The translations under genes and the position numbers were made by a program. A stretch of 64,000 nucleotides of DNA from Albugo candida. Its lineage: Eukaryota; Oomycota; Peronosporomycetes; Albuginales; Albuginaceae. The notes beneath the pieces were generated by a model. It saw nothing but the letters and a program-made list of their open reading frames with translations, searched no databases and had not been told where the DNA came from. Every line of letters starts with the position of its first letter. Position 1 is the first letter of the stretch. Of the stretch, positions 33,492 to 44,133 are shown in pieces. The DNA is taken from the NCBI GenBank assembly GCA_905220665.1, contig CAJNAR010000168.1:124001-188000 (forward strand), given 5' to 3'.

Positions 33492-34509
33492 CACAAGGTA
33501 AATCAACCCCGTTTTCGTCGTACTTGGCCATAAGCACCGTGTGAAGCTCACTTGATGCATTGTGCACAATGTTGTCCAGCACCTGCACGTCAGCGCCACC
33601 ACATGCATCACTCACCGCCATCAAGCAGAGGTTATGCTCGGGCTAGCTCCTCTTGAAGTCCTTCTTTACCGTGAATAGTTTCATCGACGGCGAAGCAGTA
33701 ATAGTAGTCTTGAACTCCTGGTGTAAGCGTTACATGACGTGCGCGAGAGTCGAAATTCGTCCCCACCAAGTCTCGACCTGCTTCTTGTAGTACTGCTCGG
33801 CGGTACCACTTTGATAGTGCCCGAGCAGGTCCGTTTTTACGTCCTCGGACCAGTCGAAGTCACAGGCCGTTTGTGCGTACTGGATCTACATCATGAATGT
33901 GCTGCCCCAATGTAGGAAACCGGAGCCCAATCCTCGATACAGCTTTAAGCCATCAATTTTCGAATCGTCAGTCTTCGTTGATGCTCATCCGGTACCCATA
34001 TTGCATGTTGAGCGTCCGGCTCAATGCGACGCGCGTATTCTTGCGCTGCCGAATAATCGATGTTCGAATACGGAGTACGCACCGGTGATGCTGCTTGCGC
34101 TGCTCGCCATTCTGGCTGAACCGCGTCTCTTCTTGCACCATGCTGTACCATGTTCGGGCGACCTTGTTCAACTTTTGGACGCACCAGTGAATGCCCGAGC
34201 GCATCGATGTGCATCGGTGCACCACTGGGACCTTGTCACCGCGCTGATCGGAACATCCCTGGCTCGATCGTGCCCGTAATCCTTCCGTCTTCATCGCTCT
34301 TCAGCAGCGAGACCTTCATCTGCGTCATTCGCGCTCGGAGGTCGACATGGACTGCGAGTATTCTGAGAGTGATGTCATCGCCAATTTCGTGCAGCGTCGT
34401 TTCACCTTGAACTACCGCAGGAGACCCCGTGGCGCTTTCGTGGCTGGCGTCAAAGCTGACTGGAGTTGGTGCGCTCGGGGCGCCATCAGAGCCAGTTGGG
34501 CTCATGACC

Positions 34510-34777
34510 TATTAGCGAACACGTAGGGTTGGCGGTGGTAAAATGAACACTGCTTGTTTTATTAAAATGTCAAACCTGCACCCTAGTCCCTAGTTGTCTT
34601 GCCTACCATCCGTTCTTGAGGTCTTGCTTGCCAACCGTTCCTCATGCTGCATCAACTCTCACTGATCACGCACCCCTGCCCATCCTGCCAGGAAACTCCT
34701 GATACCGTCATAGAAAAAATCAAATGACTGTAGATAGTGAAAGCGTACTTCATGTTCAACATGTCCATCTCCAACAC
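34510..34777 (-). repeat. Copia-B 5' LTR (uninterrupted)
   Basis: 268-bp copy of the split left LTR. It serves as the empty-site reference for the insertion at 19078-23724. Confidence 0.78.
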
Positions 34778-34782
34778 ATTTT
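34778..34782. repeat. Target-site duplication of Copia-B, right copy (CATTT)
   Basis: Exact match to 19009-19013. The following 34783-35473 holds no gene that I can support. Confidence 0.75.
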
Positions 34783-35473
34783 CTATATCATCATCATCTG
34801 AGACTTTGATAGAGATTCTCGGACCTGAGGCATCTGCACCTCCCCACACATAGCTAAAAGATTCTATTATGAATTGTATGCTGAACTTGAGTCATGCCTT
34901 AATTATACTTTAATAGAAGATCTTATAGCGATCGATTCCTGAATTTCTATCGGGGATGCATGCCTGCAAGCTCTCCGCCTACAACTGTCCGCATCCAGGT
35001 ATTGTTCCGAAAGAGTATCGAATGCATACTGCAGACATTTGGTGACAAAAACCGCTGTTAGAATACTCTTGTGCACTTAAGGTCCTACAGCTATACAGCC
35101 ACGATTGGTCTCCATTTGTACGAAATTGTGTCATACGGTTTTTTACAGGTTCTTTCTCCAAAGAGTAAAGAGGGGTATGGGGTGCAAGCTGACTACCGAA
35201 TCATCGAGCCAATGCTGCTGGCTTTGATGTCGTCGATGTGGTTCTTAAAACTCAAACATTTGAATTTTCATGCACCCACCAATTGCAAATCCATCCGAGT
35301 ACTCTGTTGACACCCAACTGTCAAATATTAATCGCAGTAGCAGAATTACGACATTACTAGTACTCGTAAAGGTTTTGTTCTCAGCTATATCAGTGTACAT
35401 CTGGTCCTCGATACAATGACACTGGAAATGAATTTTTTATTCAATTATTTTTTATTTGCTTGCTAGTAAATTC

Positions 35474-36209
35474 CTAAAGTGAGTCTTCGGATAACATAAA
35501 TTTATGCCATGTTAATTGTAAGACTGCACACACGAATAGCTGAATCAGACAAACCATAGTATTTATCACACAGGGAGCGATCAGATAAATATCGTCAATC
35601 AGAAAGCCGTAAAGAATCCATGTCGCATTATTAGCAAGTCCGACAACGGTCATTGCAATTGGTATTGAGGTGGTGTTCTTGGCTTTGACCGCTTTGACTA
35701 CATTGATTAATGGCGACCCATATAAAAGTAAACCAGAAACATTGGCTATGTACCCGAAACATTTGACAAGGGTTTCTTGAGACAAAATGTATGATCCAGT
35801 GCAAGCAAATATAGTCAGACAGATATTCAATATAAAAGCACACAAATTCGACAGCAGGACCCGAGTACGACAATGGGCATATTTCTGATATATGACAAGG
35901 TAGACAATGCTCATGGCGCTACCAAGAGCATAGGTAACCAGTAACGGAATCAAATTGTTTGACAGGTAGCCATATAGTGACCTACGCGCGTCACAAAACC
36001 AATCAGTACGGGAATTTGGCAATTGCAAAACGAAGGTCTTACCAAACGTGACAGTTGATCCAGAGCGCAACAAGTGATAGTAAAAGGAGTGAATCCGTGG
36101 ACCTCTCTTTTTGAATGTGTATCATATCCGGAATAGGACTGAGACACATGCAGAAAGCTAAGACGGAAGCCATAATTCGCACTACTAGCTCCAACCGACT
36201 ATCCTTCAT
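35474..36209 (-). CDS. SWEET (MtN3/saliva) sugar transporter
   Basis: Two exons, 36209-36043 and 35981-35474, with a 61-bp intron, give 224 aa, a normal SWEET length. The start MKDSRLELVVRIMASVLAFC leads into helix 1 with the conserved LSPIPDM. The first MtN3 repeat continues through KERSTDSLLLLSLVALW and LYGYL (split by the intron). The second has LLLYGSPLINVVKAVKAKNT, SIPIAMTVVGLANNATWILYG and DDIYLIAPCVINTM. About seven membrane helices are visible. SWEETs carry sugars passively across the plasma or vacuolar membrane; in a biotrophic oomycete this would fit sugar uptake from the host, which is inference. The C-terminal tail is very short. Confidence 0.88.
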
Positions 36210-39200
36210 ACAAGCCATGCGTGCGGCTTGTACAGAGGGATATGATGAACGGGGTAATATGAAGATAAATAGAGCACATACGAAAAGCTATAAATCTCGG
36301 AATGAAAGAATGAAAGCTGACCGCTACTAAATGATCTAACTTCTCTTCCCTTACTTTATTGACCTACTGCCCACGTGACTTTGCACAACACATGCGGATA
36401 TAAAAACGAAGTGCATGCGTTTAGTGCATCAGAATTGCCTGACCCACTACTGTATCACACGCTGTGGATGACAGTGATAAAACTACTTAACAACCGACGC
36501 TTTGAGAAATAGCGCTTGCTTCCTCACAATCGGTCGCAAACACCATTCAAAGCGCTAATTCGATCTATTATATTGATTTCCTTCGATATGACCAAGCTTT
36601 AGGCTCGGGAACGGTATCCATGCTATCAATCTCTTTGTGAATGGCTCGTTACGATAACTCAATACTCTATTATCCAGCTGATATGTCAGCCATCGCATCA
36701 TATCAATAGAGAAGAAAAAGTTTGTGAATATCACGCTGCTTCTCAAGCCACTTGGAGAATTCATCAACTCACATCAAACCCTTACGCATGATCAGATCCC
36801 GTTGCATGATGAGCAGTAGTTTCATTAGTTAGTGTTCATGCGACTTCAATTACGTAGGTACTATGGATTTCAACCGCGTGATGGGCTACGGACTAGCGAG
36901 TCTGAGTCACAGCATCAACTACAAATATGGCGTGACGACTTACTTGATGACATTTACATCGGTATCGGTAAATCGTGAACAATCGTCCCCCGATACAAAG
37001 CACATCGGTCAAGTGCATGTGCCTTGTTAGCTGAATCATGTTATATCCCACTTCCTTCTCCAATGACCAAACAAATTGTTACAGTGATCCCATGTGTCGT
37101 GGTATTGAATCTGTCTCCATAAACATTCAATTGGTCACTTTAACTTTGATTCTGATCCTTCGTGATCTCTTTATATTTGACGTCACGGGACCGCATCATT
37201 GTGACATGTAAACACACCACAGGAATGAAGATATGTTTTCTATGCTAGCTGATACTTTCTAAGAATTCTCTACTTTTTTCGTTTCTACAAATCGTCCACA
37301 TGAGAATCACCATCCGATTAAGCATTAAAACTCAGTACTGATGTCAGAAAGATGTGGTGTTGTTTATGTCCTTGATCGGGGATAGCCGCGAAGTACAACA
37401 CGGTCGAAGACATGCGATATGTGTGCACGAAGTCGGAATTTTAAGATCAAACAAAGTTAGATCGGAGGTGTTGTCGCAGGTCAAAAGCTTGGCGCCCAAC
37501 GATAAAGTTTCACGAAAATAGGAAGGCCAATTTTGAGAAAGTTAAGCAACAGGATTGCAGCAAAAAGCTTCTCGGCAAGCTCAATACTGAAAACTTCCAA
37601 TCTGAAGAAGTGACAGAATTTAATAGCACACGCTAGCCTACGTTAAGCAGATGAGCGGCTACCTGAGTACGGACACCAAGTCAAATGCAGATAGTAGCAT
37701 GGTGGATTTGCAGCCTTTTGTTGGAAGTTTTCCTGGTGATCACACAAATGATACGAAAAAGACAAACCAATTAATTATTTCTGTTTGTTATATCAACTGA
37801 CGGTCACATGTTCGCTACTTCTGATCTCGACGACATCCGTGTGAAATGACTCCAATCACTGACATTTCTCTATCCCACAATTGTTGTCGCGCGATGACCG
37901 GCCAGACTACATCCAAGGTAGCGCGCCCAAGAATCAACTATTCTCTTCAAACTATATGCTTGTCAGAGTAATTTTTCTCCATTTGCTAATATGTAATACG
38001 ATATTCGAGTGTCGCAGTGTCTTTCTTCCATTTTTTTGAGAATCAGCTTGACAATGTATTGCGAATATATTTCTCAGCAACTCGAGTGCATTTGGAGTAG
38101 TATACAGCGCAAACGGAAGCAGAAAGGGGGCAAGCATATCGCGTGATGCCACTATAATAATAGTATACATATCTGCGCTCTTGCAGTCCCAAACTGCCTA
38201 ACAATATCGCATTTTTTCCCGATCCAATTGGCTTGCACTGAAATAAATCTGTTCAACATGAGCGCCTCACGTTGAAAGCAGACATTTCGCGGCTTTTTGG
38301 AGATCGAGGGTGACGAGTGTGCTTTGGTGTACGCTCTGATTGGACACGTGCGTGCAGGTCATGTCCACATCAAATGAAGTATAGCTATATAGGATTGAAG
38401 CATCTCAATGCAATACTCATGTAATCCGAAGTACCCATAAGATGCGTCCATTTGAGATTTGAAACTCGCAACAGACACAAAAGCTTTGAAAGAAGGCTCG
38501 GGTCAAGTAAACCAATTTTAGTAGGAGAGTATGCGGCTCGCTTGTTTCTGAGTGCTGGACATGAATTGTGGTACCGGTTAGACTGATATTTCCCTTAAGA
38601 CATTCAGAACCAATGATCTTTTGCCAGTGATTTGTAAATGTAAATCAAAGTGGTGTTGTGCATGCGTTATCCTTCAAATCAAGCAAAAGATCGTGTCTCC
38701 ATCCGCTTTTCAAACGCTGATACGTTATGTGTAGCTCTGCGTCAATCATCCTTTCAAGCAGCATAAGCACAAGCGACATGAGATGACTTATTGGTTCAAG
38801 ACGACGGTATGGTACTCTACATATTTGCGCATCTTCTGCATTTTGCGAGTCGGAGATTCTTGCTTAAATACATCGAATTCTTACGTGCTGCTTAAGTAGA
38901 CACAAGCTGTAATCGAAGCGCTCACTTTCGTTTTCTTGTATTTGCAACCAAATATACTTGCTCTATGCCGGTATAGGGCGCATTTAATGTGATGTAGTGG
39001 CAGTCTTCTACTTCGCTACCGATAGATTTCGCCATCTGATCGCTTTGGAATTGAGCGTAAATGCGATTTCGGAGGTCATTTTTGACTGCATTCCTGGCGC
39101 CAAGTTTTATTTATACATATGGCTTTCCATTAGTATTTATTTGCGGAAGGTTTTGTGGAAAAAGCAAGTCAATGACTAGGTGTTTAGATGTTCTGACCGT

Positions 39201-39389
39201 AAAGCTTTCGACATGCAAATGCAACACATGCTTCCTTGCGCGTTTCGGGCTATTCTCTGTCTGTAGATAGACACCGTTTTTACACAGTGAGCTGGGATTT
39301 TCTTTCACTTAAAAACACGGATTCTATACCCCTGTACGTTATCGCCCTTCGCTTGACATCGAACTTATTCCAGACTGCCGCTTCATGCA
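36210..39389. other. About 3.2 kb without a recognisable gene
   Basis: Open frames are short in all directions (the longest is about 70 codons) and none resembles a known family or splices into a longer product. No LTRs, TIRs or tandem arrays were seen. This is long for a genome where neighbouring genes sit 50-500 bp apart. Confidence 0.5.
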
Positions 39390-42300
39390 TTGAGTATGAC
39401 GATAGTGCGCACTGTCAGTCTTTTATTGTCAATATGCATGCTTACAACGTGGGTTTCGATCTCATTTGGAAAGCAAGCGCTCTTAGGAAATCTCTTGAAT
39501 GGTGTGACAGACACTCTCGGGGACACCATTCACGACACTCCACCAGCAACATCGCCGCAGTCAACAGTCTCACCTTTCCCATCCGCGGCACCGTCACCAG
39601 GACCATCCCCACCGGATTTTCCACCAAATGTTGACCCACAACTTCCAGCACAACCACCGACCTTGGCGCCTGGACAAGTACCAGGATTATTGTCACCAAT
39701 TTTAGGTCCTGATCCACCTCCACCACCTGCAACACCCACACCAGAAGTTCCACCTCAATCAACCCCACCGAATGCTCCACCTTCGATACCTCCGCCTCCA
39801 ACATCCCCACCGCCACTCATAAATTTGCCACCCATTGTTGGCCCAACACCCGCACCAGAATTTCCACCTCAACCAACCCCACCGAATGCTCCACCTTCGA
39901 TACCTCCGCCTCCAACATCCCCACCGCCACTCATAAATTTGCCACCCATTGTTGGCCCAACACCCGCACCAGAATTTCCACCTCAACCAACCCCGGCAGA
40001 TGCTCCACCGTCGATATTTCCACCCGAAACATTCCCACCAGTGATTCCACCAACATCACCTCCAGAAGGACCTGGGTTAGTACCAGCAATATTGCCACCC
40101 ATTGTTGGCCCAACACCCGCACCAGAAGTTCCACCTCAACCAACCCCACCGAATGCTCCACCTTCGATACCTCCGCCTCCAACATCCCCACCGCCACTCA
40201 TAAATTTGCCACCCATTCTTGGCCCAACACCCGCACCAGAAGTTCCACCTCAACCAACCCCGGCAGATGCTCCACCTTCGATATTTCCACCCGACACATT
40301 CCCACCAGTGATTCCACCAACATCACCTCCAGAAGGACCTGGGTTAGTACCAGCAATATTGCCACCCATTGTTGGCCCAACACCCGCACCAGAAGTTCCA
40401 CCTCAACCAACCCCACCGAATGCTCCACCTTCGATACCTCCGCCTCCAACACCCCCACCGCCACTCATAAATTTGCCACCCATTCTTGGCCCAACACCCG
40501 CACCGGAATTTCCACCTCAACCAACCCCGGCAGATGCTCCACCGTCGATATTTCCACCCGAAACATTCCCACCAGTGATTCCACCAACATCACCTCCAGA
40601 AGGACCTGGGTTAGTACCAGCAATATTGCCACCCATTGTTGGCCCAACACCCGCACCAGAAGTTCCACCTCAACCAACCCCGGCAGATGCTCCACCTTCG
40701 ATACCTCCGCCTCCAACACCCCCACCGCCACTCATAAATTTGCCACCCATTGTTGGCCCAACACCCGCACCAGAAGTTCCACCTCAACCAACCCCACCGA
40801 ATGCTCCACCTTCGATACCTCCGCCTCCAACACCCCCACCGCCACTCATAAATTTGCCACCCATTGTTGGCCCAACACCCGCACCAGAAGTTCCACCTCA
40901 ACCAACCCCGGCAGATGCTCCACCTCCAACGCCCCCACCGCCACTCATAAATTTGCCACCCATTGTTGGCCCAACACCCGCACCAGAAGTTCCACCTCAA
41001 CCAACCCCACCGAATGCTCCACCTTCGATACCTCCGCCTCCAACATCCCCACCGCCACTCATAAATTTGCCACCCATTGTTGGCCCAACACCCGCACCAG
41101 AAGTTCCACCTCAACCAACCCCACCGAATGCTCCACCTTCGATACCTCCGCCTCCAACACCCCCACCGCCACTCATAAATTTGCCACCCATTGTTGGCCC
41201 AACACCCGCACCAGAAGTTCCACCTCAACCAACCCCGGCAGATGCTCCACCTCCAACGCCCCCACCGCCACTCATAAATTTGCCACCCATTCTTGGCCCA
41301 ACACCCGCACCAGAATTTCCACCTCAACCAACCCCGGCAGATGCTCCACCGTCGATATTTCCACCCGAAACATTCCCACCAGTGATTCCACCAACATCAC
41401 CTCCAGAAGGACCTGGGTTAGTACCAGCAATATTGCCACCCATTGTCGGCCCATCACACACACCGGAAATTCCACCCCAACCAACCCCACCAGAACTTCC
41501 TCCTTCAATAGTTCCACCAATAGCAACTCCAGGGTATTCAGACACCCCCACAATACCTGATGTTGTCCCAACACCTTCAACAGACTCACCACCAGTAACT
41601 CCACAAGTGCCTGACACTGTAGATAAAGCAAATACCGATGTAGTACCAATGACTCCACCGCCGACGAAAGATCCCCCAGAAATTAATCCACCAATGCCAT
41701 CAAGGCTTCCCGTAGTTGCCATTGAGAAGAGCACACCTCCTGCAGATACAAAACCAGATCCGGCATCACCAGTTGTGAATCATCCTGATTCTCCCGATGT
41801 CATTCTTTATGGTAGTAAGGTGCCGAATGTTGTAGCACCAAAACCGAAAAACACGATTGATCCCTCTCCAAACAGTGCTGCTGAGCCTATTCCACAAGAA
41901 AATAACGTTTTGGACATTCAAAAAACCGAACTGGCACCACCGTCAAGCTCAGACGACATGCAGACTTATGTTCGAGGCAGAGCAAATTCAAAATCAGGTG
42001 ACGGTAGTGCTGCAACAATTGTTGGAGGAAGAAACGGGTTTCCTCGTGGGAGCAATGACTCTAGAAGAAGGAGCAAAGCTGCACATGATCTTGTCAAGTA
42101 TATCGCTTCGGCCTTTGCTGGAATCTCTGTAGCACTACTCCTTTTTTACCATTTCATATCTCTGGATCGCTCCCTGGTATGGCCAAGTATGTCATGGTCA
42201 CCGAATGCATGGGAGTTTTTCTTTTATATCGGATATATTCAGCAGATGAGTGCTATATCTCAGCTCACTTTACTGAAAGCACCTGACTATATACTAGACT

Positions 42301-43406
42301 ACACTGACTCCTTCTCCTGGACCAATTTCTTGATACAGTATCCTTCAGATCTCAAGGAGAGCCCAGCGCGTCGATTGATGGTAATAGTCTTAGGCGGAAT
42401 CGTCTCCTACGCTGATCGTATTGAAGTGGCAGAAGACAAAATCCTCTACCATGTCGTCGTAGGCTTTGTGGCGGTATTATCTATACTTTTGGTATTTTTT
42501 TTCGCATCGGTTCTCATCACCAGAAGGAAAACAAAAGTTGTTCTCACAGAGACGAGAAATCTTCCAGCACAAAGTGTAAAAGTACAAAAGTATCGCAATA
42601 TTTCTATTCGTACTCTCGGCTTATGCGTGCTTATTTGGTATTTTGCACTCTATCCATTGTCCATGTACGCCTCATTTGAAATTTCCATGGAGATTGCTGC
42701 AAATCAAGTATCAAACGCGTTGAGTGTCGCTATCACTGTGCTCGTGGTGGTTTGCTTTGGAGTATTGGCATACAGTGCTCGTGTCATTCTGCATCGATCT
42801 GAAAATGAATTGCGTCAATATGAAACACTCGCAACTTGGGGATGCTTGTATGCCGAGTATACGTACCGAAGTCGGATGTTTTTTATCATCAGTGCTGTGG
42901 TACAAATTGCTAGTGGAATGATTATTGGTGCGATGGAGTCAGAGTCCACTTCATTGATCTCAATCATCATTCTACATCTCCTCTATCTACTCGCGGTTTT
43001 CATCTTATCTCCATATGCTGACCCTCTCGTGATGAAAGTCACATACGTGCTCGAATGTATGGCAATATTCAATTTCTGTTTGGCATTTGCGTTTATCCAG
43101 TCGAACAATATGTCGATGAATGGTCGTTTCGGTGTCGCTGATGCTTTCATTGCCATCAATACAATTGTGATCGTACTATGGTTTATTCGCCAACTCATTA
43201 TATTTAGTAATTACATTAGGGTATGGATTGCCAAATCAGAACGGCAGCATGTAGACCAACATGAACAAGGCCAAGAGCGTGAGCGGCAGAAGTTTCCAGC
43301 AAGCACAATACCAACTGATTCGGATTTCGGCAACAGCACACGAGCAAATTATCAAGCACATATGCATACGTTGTCGCCACCGTCAGCATGGATGGCCACA
43401 AAGTGA
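39390..43406 (+). CDS. TRP-like (fungal FLC/Pkd2-type) membrane protein with giant proline-rich repetitive ectodomain
   Basis: Single exon, 1338 aa. Signal peptide MSMTIVRTVSLLLSICMLTT (residues 1-27). Residues about 50-780 are Pro-rich, and about 127-700 are tandem repeats of a 38-aa unit (PNAPPSIPPPPTSPPPLINL...) alternating with a longer unit (ADAPPSIFPPETFPPVIPPT...). A Ser/Lys-rich linker leads to about nine membrane helices from residue 900. There, FFYIGYIQQMSAISQLTLL and YTDSFSWTNFLI resemble the W-box of the fungal TRP-like family (PF06011 type), followed by Y-A-E-Y-T-Y-R-S-R and LLYLLAVFILSPYADP. Family members act in calcium or flavin handling at cell-surface and ER membranes. The ectodomain could be an O-glycosylated, wall-associated stalk (inference). 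Confidence 0.78.
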   Translation: MSMTIVRTVSLLLSICMLTTWVSISFGKQALLGNLLNGVTDTLGDTIHDTPPATSPQSTVSPFPSAAPSPGPSPPDFPPNVDPQLPAQPPTLAPGQVPGLLSPILGPDPPPPPATPTPEVPPQSTPPNAPPSIPPPPTSPPPLINLPPIVGPTPAPEFPPQPTPPNAPPSIPPPPTSPPPLINLPPIVGPTPAPEFPPQPTPADAPPSIFPPETFPPVIPPTSPPEGPGLVPAILPPIVGPTPAPEVPPQPTPPNAPPSIPPPPTSPPPLINLPPILGPTPAPEVPPQPTPADAPPSIFPPDTFPPVIPPTSPPEGPGLVPAILPPIVGPTPAPEVPPQPTPPNAPPSIPPPPTPPPPLINLPPILGPTPAPEFPPQPTPADAPPSIFPPETFPPVIPPTSPPEGPGLVPAILPPIVGPTPAPEVPPQPTPADAPPSIPPPPTPPPPLINLPPIVGPTPAPEVPPQPTPPNAPPSIPPPPTPPPPLINLPPIVGPTPAPEVPPQPTPADAPPPTPPPPLINLPPIVGPTPAPEVPPQPTPPNAPPSIPPPPTSPPPLINLPPIVGPTPAPEVPPQPTPPNAPPSIPPPPTPPPPLINLPPIVGPTPAPEVPPQPTPADAPPPTPPPPLINLPPILGPTPAPEFPPQPTPADAPPSIFPPETFPPVIPPTSPPEGPGLVPAILPPIVGPSHTPEIPPQPTPPELPPSIVPPIATPGYSDTPTIPDVVPTPSTDSPPVTPQVPDTVDKANTDVVPMTPPPTKDPPEINPPMPSRLPVVAIEKSTPPADTKPDPASPVVNHPDSPDVILYGSKVPNVVAPKPKNTIDPSPNSAAEPIPQENNVLDIQKTELAPPSSSDDMQTYVRGRANSKSGDGSAATIVGGRNGFPRGSNDSRRRSKAAHDLVKYIASAFAGISVALLLFYHFISLDRSLVWPSMSWSPNAWEFFFYIGYIQQMSAISQLTLLKAPDYILDYTDSFSWTNFLIQYPSDLKESPARRLMVIVLGGIVSYADRIEVAEDKILYHVVVGFVAVLSILLVFFFASVLITRRKTKVVLTETRNLPAQSVKVQKYRNISIRTLGLCVLIWYFALYPLSMYASFEISMEIAANQVSNALSVAITVLVVVCFGVLAYSARVILHRSENELRQYETLATWGCLYAEYTYRSRMFFIISAVVQIASGMIIGAMESESTSLISIIILHLLYLLAVFILSPYADPLVMKVTYVLECMAIFNFCLAFAFIQSNNMSMNGRFGVADAFIAINTIVIVLWFIRQLIIFSNYIRVWIAKSERQHVDQHEQGQERERQKFPASTIPTDSDFGNSTRANYQAHMHTLSPPSAWMATK
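39768..41500 (+). repeat. In-frame coding minisatellite (114-bp basic unit and longer variants)
   Basis: The basic unit starts at 39768 and again at 39882, exactly 114 bp apart (38 codons). Longer variants insert a segment encoding IFPPETFPPVIPPTSPPEGP and VPAILPPIVG. Shorter ones lack the SIPPPP part (near 40915 and 41245). Copies are nearly identical at DNA level, which implies recent duplication or gene conversion. Confidence 0.92.
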
Positions 43407-44133
43407 TATACCTGCAATGATGGATAGGCTGAACAAATAGGGAGGTTCCAATGGTCGCCGTATTCGGGTGGGCTTCGACAACTGTCGATTGGCATGCCGT
43501 CACATGCATTTGCATATGCATATAATAGTGTGAGTAGTGAATTGTAGAAGTAGCAAATGGCGTGTTTGTGAAGCTGCTAGGAAAAGTCGCTTAATTGTTT
43601 TTTGTGATAGAAATTTGCTTTATTTGTACTTTTATCGATGCAAATAACAGTGGAAACAAATTGTATCTATCCGGCTATTAGATGCATAGTCTCCGCGCGA
43701 GTGAGAAAGTCGACATAAAAACTGTACGTGCGAAATATGAAAGACATTGGTACAAGACTAGTGCGAGCTTGAATCAATGTAATTATTGCATCGTAGCGTG
43801 CACCATCACGATTCTGAGCTATCGTGTTGTTATCACTCGTGCAGATGTGCTTTGGGTCGAGGGTCCGAATGGCTATATATTTTAGGAGATAGCATGCAAA
43901 TTTATTGAAATACACAGACTACCTATAGCGCGTTTAACATCTCCGAATTTCTTTAGCAGGTAACAGAGCATTGGTTCCCACGTCAATTATGAGGCAAACA
44001 TGCTTTTCCCAGAATTTTCTATTCGTCCCAGCTCATCCTGATTGATGTAATCAAGGAGAAATCTCAGCATATTCTTGTGATTCGAATCAAACGCTTAGCT
44101 TATTATCTAATTTGGATATTAAGGATCAGAGCA
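43407..44133. other. Intergenic, no gene seen
   Basis: Short frames only (up to about 80 codons), none with recognisable protein character. It separates two plus-strand genes for surface or secreted proteins. Confidence 0.5.

Larger units (their letters stand above)
31384..34505 (-). pseudogene. Copia-B gag / protease remnant
   Basis: Gag N-terminus MSPTGSDGAPSAPTPVSFDA at 34505-34236. Central gag SDACGGADVQVLDNIVHNAS (33624-33490) is homologous to Copia-C gag (SEACGDAHNLLLDNFVHYAD). After the Tc1-like insertion comes VQAEELANLAESVE (about 32140-32100), then the CCHC knuckle CYGCGKVGHVQALC (about 32030-31985). The region past the protease, LNEVYYALMLTRNIVSYGV, is near 31680-31620. Joined across the Tc1-like insertion, the gag order is preserved. 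Confidence 0.78.
19014..34777 (-). mobile_element. Copia-type LTR retrotransposon (Copia-B), dead, host of nested insertions
   Basis: The element reads on the minus strand: right LTR 34510-34777, gag pieces 34505 down to about 31980, protease/pre-integrase to about 31384, integrase 26640-25560, RT about 25350-25030, RNase H 24600-24018, then the left LTR at 23984-23725 plus 19077-19014. The LTRs share long identical stretches, and a CATTT duplication flanks the whole. Insertions within it are a TIR-bounded segment (19078-23724), Copia-C (26645-31383) and a Tc1-like element (32143-33491). Without them it would be roughly 5 kb, normal for Copia. Multiple stops and frameshifts show it is old. 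Confidence 0.8.

Noticed and set aside
34783..35473. Short frames such as 34979-35161 and 35071-35310
   Set aside because: No recognisable protein character, no splice continuity and no repeat match; treated as intergenic.
39759..41327. Long minus-strand frames rich in Trp, Cys, Arg, Gly
   Set aside because: They are exact antisense shadows of the Pro-rich repeats; their periodicity follows the coding array and they lack starts or domains of their own.
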